This document shows positions 1 through 5,131 of a stretch of 33,850 nt of DNA, piece by piece; positions within the stretch are counted from its first letter, which is position 1, and the number at the start of each line of letters is the position of its first letter. Below the pieces are notes generated by a model. It made no database searches and was not told where the DNA came from. It saw nothing but the letters and a program-made list of their open reading frames with translations. The DNA comes from Planctomycetota bacterium (GTDB lineage Bacteria; Planctomycetota; UBA8108; SXIK01), in the NCBI GenBank assembly GCA_016209535.1, contig JACQVW010000854.1, positions 1 through 33,850 of the forward strand, read 5' to 3'. The position numbers and the translations under genes are program-made.

Positions 1-1
1 C

Positions 2-412
2 CTCTACGCCGAGCGCCTCGGCCTCGAGGTCGGCTTCTACCAGGCCCACTACAGCGACTTCGGCCGCCTCACCTACGAGATGTGGCGCGCCTGCCGCCTC
101 GTCGTCGACACGGGCATCCACGCGCTCGGCTGGAGCCGGGAGCGGGCGATCGACTTCCTCGCCTCGAACACGGCCCTCTCGCGCCACGAGGTGACGACGG
201 AGGTCGACCGCTACATCTCGTGGCCCGGCCAGGCCCTGGCCTACAAGGTGGGCGAGCTCAAGATCCGCGAGCTCCGGAAGCGCGCCGAGGAGGCGCTCGG
301 AGCCGCGTTCGACCTCCGCGAGTTCCACGACGTTGTGCTCCGGAACGGCTCCGTCCCGCTGGGGACCCTGGAGCGCGAGGTCGAGGCGTGGATCGCGGGG
401 GGGCGGCGTTGA
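2..412 (+). CDS. DUF885 family protein, C-terminal part (5' end outside window)
   Basis: The reading frame is open from the left edge and ends at TGA 410-412, so only the last 136 residues are present. The motifs FGRLTYEMWRA, RLVVDTGIHALGWSRE, NTALSRHEVTTEVDRYI and SWPGQALAYKVGELKI are the conserved end of DUF885 proteins. These are large, often secreted proteins with a metallopeptidase-like helical fold and no settled physiological substrate; the HEVTTEVDRY helix belongs to the conserved core. The final codons (LEREVEAWIAGGRR) lie in a 33-bp sequence repeated exactly 766 bp downstream, on the other side of a toxin-antitoxin cassette. The present C-terminus therefore looks rebuilt after an insertion. 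The family call is recognition from memory; the partial reading and the repeat are direct observations. Confidence 0.85.
   Translation, partial: LYAERLGLEVGFYQAHYSDFGRLTYEMWRACRLVVDTGIHALGWSRERAIDFLASNTALSRHEVTTEVDRYISWPGQALAYKVGELKIRELRKRAEEALGAAFDLREFHDVVLRNGSVPLGTLEREVEAWIAGGRR
368..400 (+). repeat. 33-bp direct repeat, left copy, in the 3' end of the DUF885 gene
   Basis: Positions 368-400 are identical to 1134-1166 in the same orientation. The copy encodes LEREVEAWIAG in the DUF885 frame. The two copies bracket the toxin-antitoxin genes, as expected for an insertion that duplicated or carried in the end of its target gene. Confidence 0.9.
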
Positions 413-415
413 CGG

Positions 416-442
416 TTGCCGTGGTCTTGTTAGACTTAAGTA
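416..442 (+). promoter_or_regulatory. Possible promoter/operator of the toxin-antitoxin operon
   Basis: A short AT-richer patch precedes the antitoxin start. TTGCCG (416-421) could be a -35 and TAAGTA (437-442) a -10, with a 15-bp spacer, which is shorter than ideal. The perfect palindrome ACTTAAGT (434-441) overlaps the -10 and is a reasonable half-site pair for autoregulation by a ribbon-helix-helix antitoxin. This is inferred only from position and sequence. Confidence 0.35.
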
Positions 443-463
443 CATGGCATTCACCGAGGACCC

Positions 464-661
464 ATGAGTACGATCACGATCCCGATCCCGCAGGAGCCGT
501 ACCTGAGACTAAAGGAGATGGCCGCGCGCCTTGGAGTGTCGGCTGAAGAGCTTGCCCGGGCGTGCCTGGAGGACCTCCTCGCCCGACCGCCCGAGGAATT
601 CGGGCGCGCATTGGATCACGTCCTCAAGAAGAACTCAGAGCTGTACCGGCGTCTGGCGTGA
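464..661 (+). CDS. Antitoxin of a Doc-type toxin-antitoxin pair (ribbon-helix-helix-like)
   Basis: This gene encodes a 65-residue protein. The N-terminus (ITIPIPQEPYLRLKEMAARL) reads as the beta strand and first helix of a ribbon-helix-helix DNA-binding domain, followed by a second helix (SAEELARACLEDLLA). The C-terminal segment (ALDHVLKKNSELYRRLA) resembles the helix by which such antitoxins occlude a Doc/Fic active site. GAGGA (456-460) lies 3 bp before the ATG, which is close but usable. The stop TGA overlaps the GTG of the toxin (GTGA, 658-661), so the pair is translationally coupled. It should bind both its own promoter and the toxin; the binding site is not proven. The call rests on the neighbouring toxin as much as on its own sequence. 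Confidence 0.8.
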   Translation: MSTITIPIPQEPYLRLKEMAARLGVSAEELARACLEDLLARPPEEFGRALDHVLKKNSELYRRLA

Positions 662-1104
662 CCAGGTACCTCACGCTACGCGAGGTGCTTGATCTGTACC
701 TGCGCGTCATGGAGCAATCGGGAGGGCTCGTCGGGGTCCGGGACATGGGGGCGCTCGAGGCCGTCGTCGCTCAACCACGCATCACTTTTGGGGGCGAGGA
801 GCTGTACCCCACTCTGGTGGAGAAAGCCTCGGCGATAGGCTTCTCGCTCATCATGAACCACCCGTTCCTCGACGGCAACAAGAGGGCCGGTCACGCTGCG
901 ATGGAAGCCTTTCTCCTTCTCAACGGCCATGAGATCGCGGCGACGGTGGACGAGCAAGAATCCCTGCTCCTGGCGATTGTCTCAAGCGGCTTGAGCCGAG
1001 AGGAGCTGGCGAGCTGGTTGAGAGCACACGTCGTCCCGGCCTGTCCTGGTCGCGGTGGACCGCGTCTCGGACCGGGGGGAGGAGAGGTAAGCTCGGAAGT
1101 ATAA
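658..1104 (+). CDS. doc: Doc (death-on-curing) family toxin, Fic fold
   Basis: A GTG start at 658 is chosen because it overlaps the antitoxin stop and gives the family N-terminus (RYLTLREVLDLY). That yields 148 residues. The Fic motif is intact: HPFLDGNKRAG at residues 68-78, with H68 catalytic and N74-K75-R76 for phosphate binding. The LEAVVAQP segment and the GHEI motif after the Fic loop are also typical. The studied Doc protein of phage P1 phosphorylates the elongation factor EF-Tu and stops translation; the same reaction is inferred here. Doc proteins are usually near 125 residues. The last ~24 residues here are Gly/Pro-rich with no family match, perhaps run-on into flanking DNA. The pair sits inside a direct-repeat-bounded insertion, consistent with a mobile toxin-antitoxin cassette. 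Confidence 0.88.
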   Translation: MTRYLTLREVLDLYLRVMEQSGGLVGVRDMGALEAVVAQPRITFGGEELYPTLVEKASAIGFSLIMNHPFLDGNKRAGHAAMEAFLLLNGHEIAATVDEQESLLLAIVSSGLSREELASWLRAHVVPACPGRGGPRLGPGGGEVSSEV

Positions 1105-1112
1105 GCACCGTG

Positions 1113-1202
1113 ATGCGCGCTCCCCTGTCGGCGCTGGAGCGCGAGGTCGAGGCGTGGATCGCGGGGCGCAGCGACAAACGGAGACAGCCAAGAGACCCAT
1201 GA
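1113..1202 (+). pseudogene. Orphaned 3' end of the DUF885 gene, right of the toxin-antitoxin insertion
   Basis: A short open stretch in one frame contains the duplicated LEREVEAWIAG peptide and continues with a charged tail (RSDKRRQPRDP) to TGA 1200-1202. That stop overlaps the ATG at 1199 of the next gene (ATGA). The simplest reading is that this was the original end of the DUF885 gene, once coupled to the sulfotransferase gene, and was cut off when the cassette entered. It is too short to be a functional gene alone. Confidence 0.6.
1134..1166 (+). repeat. 33-bp direct repeat, right copy
   Basis: Exact same-orientation copy of 368-400. The sequences flanking the two copies differ on both sides, so the repeat boundaries are sharp. 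Confidence 0.9.
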
Positions 1203-1981
1203 CCACCGGCGATCGGCACCCGCAGGCCGGCCCCCTGCGCCTGGCCATGTGGTCCGGCCCACGCAACGTCTCGACCGCGCTCATGCGGTCCTTCGGGAAC
1301 CGTCCGGACGCCTTCGTCTGCGACGAGCCCTTCTACGCGCACTACCTCCTCGTCACGAGGCTGCCGCACCCTGCCGCCGGCGAGGTGATCGCGAGCCAGG
1401 AGAACGACTGGCGCAAGGTCGCCGAGTGGCTCACGGGCCCTGTCCCCGAGGGGAAGCGGGTCTTCTACCAGAAGCACATGGCGCACCACCTGCTTCCGGA
1501 CATGGGCCGGGAGTGGCTCACGCGGGTCACGAACGCCTTCTTGATCCGCGACCCGCGGGAGATGCTCCTCTCGCTGGACGCGAAGTATCCCAACCCGAGC
1601 CTCCCCGACACGGGCCTGCCCCAGCAGGTCGAGATCTTCGAGCTCGTGCGGCGCGCGACGGGCCGCGTGCCGCCCGTCGTGGACTCGAAGGACCTGCTCC
1701 TGGACACGAGGGGCGTCCTCGGGCGCCTCTCGAGCGCGGTGGGCCTGGAGCTCACCGAGTCCATGCTCTCCTGGCCCCCCGGTCTCCGCCACACCGACGG
1801 GGTGTGGGCGAAGCACTGGTACGACGGCGTCGAGCGCTCGACGGGCTTCCAGCCCTACCGCGCCAGGGAGGGGCGCCTCCCGCCGCGCCTCGAGGATCTC
1901 CGGCGCCAGTGCATGCCCTTCTACGAGGTCCTCCACGCGCACCGCCTCACGGCCTCACCGCCTGAGACCCTTGGACCCTGA
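1199..1981 (+). CDS. Sulfotransferase-like P-loop protein paired with an aminotransferase
   Basis: This 260-residue cytoplasmic protein starts at ATG 1199. LAMWSGPRNVSTALMRSFGN (15-34) is the N-terminal phosphosulfate-binding loop of the sulfotransferase superfamily (SGPRNVST at 19-26). DEPFYAHYL follows, and NAFLIRDPREMLLS is the second nucleotide-contacting strand. The next gene, 20 bp downstream, is a class IV aminotransferase. From memory, plant 'branched-chain aminotransferase-like' proteins carry this kind of sulfotransferase domain fused in front of an aminotransferase, so the two genes probably act together on one substrate. The substrate is unknown, and sulfotransfer itself is inferred. 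The upstream DUF885 remnant overlaps its start. Confidence 0.8.
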   Translation: MTTGDRHPQAGPLRLAMWSGPRNVSTALMRSFGNRPDAFVCDEPFYAHYLLVTRLPHPAAGEVIASQENDWRKVAEWLTGPVPEGKRVFYQKHMAHHLLPDMGREWLTRVTNAFLIRDPREMLLSLDAKYPNPSLPDTGLPQQVEIFELVRRATGRVPPVVDSKDLLLDTRGVLGRLSSAVGLELTESMLSWPPGLRHTDGVWAKHWYDGVERSTGFQPYRAREGRLPPRLEDLRRQCMPFYEVLHAHRLTASPPETLGP

Positions 1982-2001
1982 GACCAGGAGCCCGAACGAC
2001 C

Positions 2002-2901
2002 ATGCTCCAGAAGTTCGACGAGAGGAACCGGAACGTCATCGTCAACATCAACGGCAAGCTGGTCCACCGGGACCAGGCCGCGGTGAGCCCCTTCGACTCG
2101 GCGGTCCAGGGCGGCGACGCGGTGTGGGAGGGGCTCCGGCTCTATGGCGGACGCATCTTCAAGCTCACCGAGCACCTCGACCGGCTCCGGAGCTCGGCCC
2201 TCGCCCTCGCCTTCGCCGAAATCCCGAGCCACGAAGAGATGACCGACGAGCTCAAGCGCACCCTCGCCGCGAACGGCATGCGGGACGGAGTCCACATCCG
2301 CCTCACCTTGACGCGCGGGGTGAAGGTCACCTCGGGCATGGACCCGCGCCTCAACCAGTCGGGGCCCACGCTGATCATCCTGCCCGAGCACAAGCCGCCC
2401 GTGTACTCGAAGGAGGGGATCTCGCTCGTGACGAGCGCCGTCCGCCGCTTTCCGCCCGACTGCCTCGACCCGAAGATCCACCACGCGAACCTGATCCAGT
2501 CCATCCTCGCGAAGGTGCAGGCCAACGCCGCCGGGGCCGACGACGCGCTGATGCTCGACCTCCGCGGGTTCATCGCCGAGACGAACGCCACGCACGTGTT
2601 CCTGGTCCGCCGCGGCGCCGTCCTCACGCCGACGACGGCCGCCTGCCCCGAGGGGATCACGCGGGCGGCGGTGCTGGAGCTCTGCCGGCGGCACGCCCTG
2701 CCGCACGAGGTGCGGGACCTGTCCCTCACCGAGGCCTACCGGGCCGACGAGATGTTCTGCACCGGCACCCTGGGGGGGCTCGCGCCGGTCACCCGCCTCG
2801 ACGGGAGGACCATCGGCGATGGGAAGCCCGGGCCCATGACGCGGAGGCTCAGCGGCCTCTTCGCGGAGCTCACGGCGAAGGAAGGAACGCCGGTGGCGTA
2901 G
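2002..2901 (+). CDS. Class IV aminotransferase (branched-chain/D-amino-acid type)
   Basis: This 299-residue PLP enzyme matches the usual class IV length. Recognisable blocks are an N-terminal VNINGKLV strand, FDSAVQGGDAVWEGLR (31-46), LTEHLDRL (55-62), PKIHHANLIQS with K158 as the expected PLP lysine, DDALMLDLRGFIAETNATHVF (180-200) with E193 placed to contact the PLP ring nitrogen, PEGITR near the phosphate, and FCTGTLGGLAPV (252-263). It should transfer an amino group between an amino acid and a 2-oxo acid. Whether it prefers branched-chain, D-amino or another substrate cannot be read, so no symbol is given. Its 3' end overlaps the convergent retropepsin-like gene by 32 bp. Confidence 0.88.
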   Translation: MLQKFDERNRNVIVNINGKLVHRDQAAVSPFDSAVQGGDAVWEGLRLYGGRIFKLTEHLDRLRSSALALAFAEIPSHEEMTDELKRTLAANGMRDGVHIRLTLTRGVKVTSGMDPRLNQSGPTLIILPEHKPPVYSKEGISLVTSAVRRFPPDCLDPKIHHANLIQSILAKVQANAAGADDALMLDLRGFIAETNATHVFLVRRGAVLTPTTAACPEGITRAAVLELCRRHALPHEVRDLSLTEAYRADEMFCTGTLGGLAPVTRLDGRTIGDGKPGPMTRRLSGLFAELTAKEGTPVA

Positions 2902-3346
2902 CGCTCCGCCGAGGCCGCGGGCCGGCCGCGGAGCAGTAGGCCTCGAACGCCCACTCCCCGTCGTGCTCCGGATTCGGCTGCAGCGTCTTCGTCGCCGGGT
3001 CCACGACCAGATCCAGGTGCTCGAGCGGGATCTGCCCGAGGAGGTTGGGGGCGTCCTCGGCGAGCTCCACCACGTCGAAGTTCCCGTACCGCCCCATGAG
3101 GTCGAGGCGGGCTGGACTGTAGATATCCGAGCGGCGCTTGCCGTTCGCGGTCCGGTGGACGGTCGTGTCCACCTTCAATAGGCCCAGGACCTGGATGACG
3201 CTCGGCTTGAGGCAGATCCCGGTGGCCCCCGTATCCACCAGCGCCTCCACTTCCACCTGACGGGGCTCCCCTTCGAGGACGCCCAGGTCCTTGGCCACGA
3301 GGTCGCGGTAGTTCGTCAGCTTGATCCTTACGATGGTTCGTCCCAT
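2870..3346 (-). CDS. Retropepsin-like aspartic protease (clan AA), single-domain
   Basis: From ATG 3346 this is 158 residues with no signal peptide. VEALVDTGATGICL (34-45) carries the catalytic D38-T39-G40 triplet. LLGQIPLEHLDLVVDP (102-117) is the conserved second half of small bacterial clan AA proteases, which work as homodimers with one Asp per subunit. An ATG 18 bp upstream (3364) would add MKYISE, but it lies inside the predicted promoter spacer, so 3346 is preferred. The C-terminal ~20 residues, rich in Pro and Arg, run 32 bp into the convergent aminotransferase gene and are probably unstructured. Substrate unknown. The gene follows the propeller gene on the same strand but appears to have its own promoter. 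Confidence 0.82.
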   Translation of the reverse strand: MGRTIVRIKLTNYRDLVAKDLGVLEGEPRQVEVEALVDTGATGICLKPSVIQVLGLLKVDTTVHRTANGKRRSDIYSPARLDLMGRYGNFDVVELAEDAPNLLGQIPLEHLDLVVDPATKTLQPNPEHDGEWAFEAYCSAAGPRPRRSATPPAFLPSP

Positions 3347-3352
3347 TTCAGA

Positions 3353-3381
3353 AATGTACTTCATATTTGTTTTTATGTCAA
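3353..3381 (-). promoter_or_regulatory. Sigma-70-type promoter for the retropepsin-like gene
   Basis: On the minus strand TTGACA (3381-3376) is followed by a 17-bp spacer and TACATT (3358-3353): a perfect -35 and a good -10 at ideal spacing. This is striking in ~70% GC DNA. Seven bases downstream of the -10 is 3346, the A of the chosen ATG, so the transcript would be leaderless or nearly so. The -35 overlaps the stop codon of the propeller gene (3380-3378). Confidence 0.65.
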
Positions 3382-4943
3382 GGGCCCTGGACCCTCTCGC
3401 ACTCCAGCCCGTCCGCCGTCGGGTCCTCCCCCGCCTCGGGCCATGGCGGAGGGATCGCGGGGCCGCCCCCGAAGAGGGCGATGACCGTCGCGACGGGGTC
3501 CGAGACGTCGAGGTCCCCGTCGTCGTTCGCGTCGGCGGCGTCGAGGCACGCCGGCGCCGCTCCGCGCAGGAAGAGGTATCCGAGGGTCCCGATCGCGTCG
3601 CCCAGGTCCACGCGCCCATCGCCGCCCGAGTCGCCGCGCACGAAGAGGGCCCGTGCCGGCCGCAGCGCCCGGATCACGTAGATCACGCCCTTGCCCTTGC
3701 CCGTGGACAGGGACCCCGAAGACGACAGGTCCGCGACGTAGAGCGAGTCCTCCGTCGCGAGGAGCCCGTCGAGGTGGCCCACGCCGGGCTGCCGCGGCGC
3801 GATCAGGTGGAAGTACGTGCCCGCGGCCAGGTCCGCGTACACGACGGCGTTTTCCTCGTTCTCGAGGCCGCCGAGGTTGAACTTGCCGTGGAAGCCGAGG
3901 ATGACGCCTCTCCGGAGCGCCTCGGGGAAGCCCGGCGGCGAGAAGGCGATCTCCGACGGCCCCTCGCTCTCCTTCCCCGTCTGCGGGACCGGCAGCGGCT
4001 GGAAGGCGAAGAGGGGAGGGATGCCCCCGCCCCCCACGGAGGCTCCCGTGCGGTAGCGAACGTAGCTCGCGGGGAAGCCGAAGTCCTCGACGGCATCGCC
4101 GCCGATCTCCGCGGCGGCGATCCGGTTGAGCTCGTCGGCGCTCAAGGGCTCGTTGGGGTCGCCTGCGCCGTCGATGCCGTTGTCCTGGAAGTAGAGGTCG
4201 CCCGTCACGGGGTGGAAGGCGAGCCCCGCCGCGTTCCGGAGCCCCTTCGCGATGCGCGCGAGCTCGAGGGGGGCCACCGAGCCCTCGTCGTCGGCCACCG
4301 TGAGGCGGTAGATCGAGTCGCCGAGCAGCGTCTCCTCGAGCCCGATGTCGCTGCCGAGGGAGACCGTGGCCGTCGAGGGAGCGACGTTCGCCTGCGACCC
4401 GAGCTGGAAGTAGACCTCGTAGACGCCGGGCGCGCCGGGCACCTCGCGCACCTCGAGGTCCGAGGGCGGGTGGTGCCAGCCGCCCGGGAGCCCGAAATCG
4501 ACGCGGCCCTCGTACTCGAGCGGCGCGTCCGGGGTCGGGCCGAGGCGCAGGATCGTGATCCGGTACGCCGTCGAGACGACGAAGACGAGGGGACCGCGGA
4601 CGCGCAGGCCGCTCAAGCTGCCGGGGAGCCCCGAGTAGAGGACCTGGCCGGGCCCGGCGGCGATGCCGTCGCCATCGGCATCGGCGAGGCGGCGCAGCGT
4701 GCCCGTCGAGTCGTAGAAGCCCTGGCTCCCGGCCCGGGGGTCGCTCGTCGCGACGAGGATCGACCCGTCCGGGAGCCGCTGCATCCCCTTCGGGTAGTTG
4801 AGCCCGCTCGCGAAGACCGTGACCTCGAAGTCCGCGGGGTCCACGCCGGGCCCGCCCAGGGCGAAGGGGACCGCGGCGGCGGCGGGGGGGAGAGCGAGCG
4901 CGAGGGCGACGAGCAGCGGGACGATCGCGGGTGAGTTTGTCAT
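3378..4943 (-). CDS. Secreted beta-propeller protein (glucose/sorbosone dehydrogenase-like) with dockerin-like C-terminus
   Basis: This 521-residue protein begins with a Sec signal peptide (hydrophobic stretch ending AAAAVP near residue 26). GGAGGA (minus strand, 4957-4951) precedes the ATG by about 8 bp. Residues ~30-425 contain propeller signatures: VFASGLNYPKGMQRLPDGSI, a RIAKGLRNAAGLAFHPVTGDLYFQDNG blade and HLDGLLATEDSLYVADLSS. These resemble PQQ-type sugar dehydrogenase/sorbosone dehydrogenase folds, though catalysis is not proven. Residues ~430-521 hold two EF-hand-like loops (GDSGGDGRVDLGDAI and DANDDGDLDVSDPV) and the DPTADGLEC ending shared with four other proteins here. It is probably surface-attached. 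It lies divergent to the sulfatase fusion gene across a 188-bp gap. Confidence 0.8.
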   Translation of the reverse strand: MTNSPAIVPLLVALALALPPAAAAVPFALGGPGVDPADFEVTVFASGLNYPKGMQRLPDGSILVATSDPRAGSQGFYDSTGTLRRLADADGDGIAAGPGQVLYSGLPGSLSGLRVRGPLVFVVSTAYRITILRLGPTPDAPLEYEGRVDFGLPGGWHHPPSDLEVREVPGAPGVYEVYFQLGSQANVAPSTATVSLGSDIGLEETLLGDSIYRLTVADDEGSVAPLELARIAKGLRNAAGLAFHPVTGDLYFQDNGIDGAGDPNEPLSADELNRIAAAEIGGDAVEDFGFPASYVRYRTGASVGGGGIPPLFAFQPLPVPQTGKESEGPSEIAFSPPGFPEALRRGVILGFHGKFNLGGLENEENAVVYADLAAGTYFHLIAPRQPGVGHLDGLLATEDSLYVADLSSSGSLSTGKGKGVIYVIRALRPARALFVRGDSGGDGRVDLGDAIGTLGYLFLRGAAPACLDAADANDDGDLDVSDPVATVIALFGGGPAIPPPWPEAGEDPTADGLECERVQGP

Positions 4944-5131
4944 GTCGAGCTCCTCCAGAGGTGCGCCTCGCGATGATCCCTGCCCTGCGGTCCGCGCGCA
5001 AGCCTGGGGCGTCCGTTGCTGCGGCGTCCGTGCGGTTCGCGCGGCGGGTGCCGCTCCGTCCGGCCTGCATTCGGCGGGCGCCGATTGGCCCTCGCCGCCC
5101 CACGACGCGAGCGTAGAATGTGCTCGCAGCC

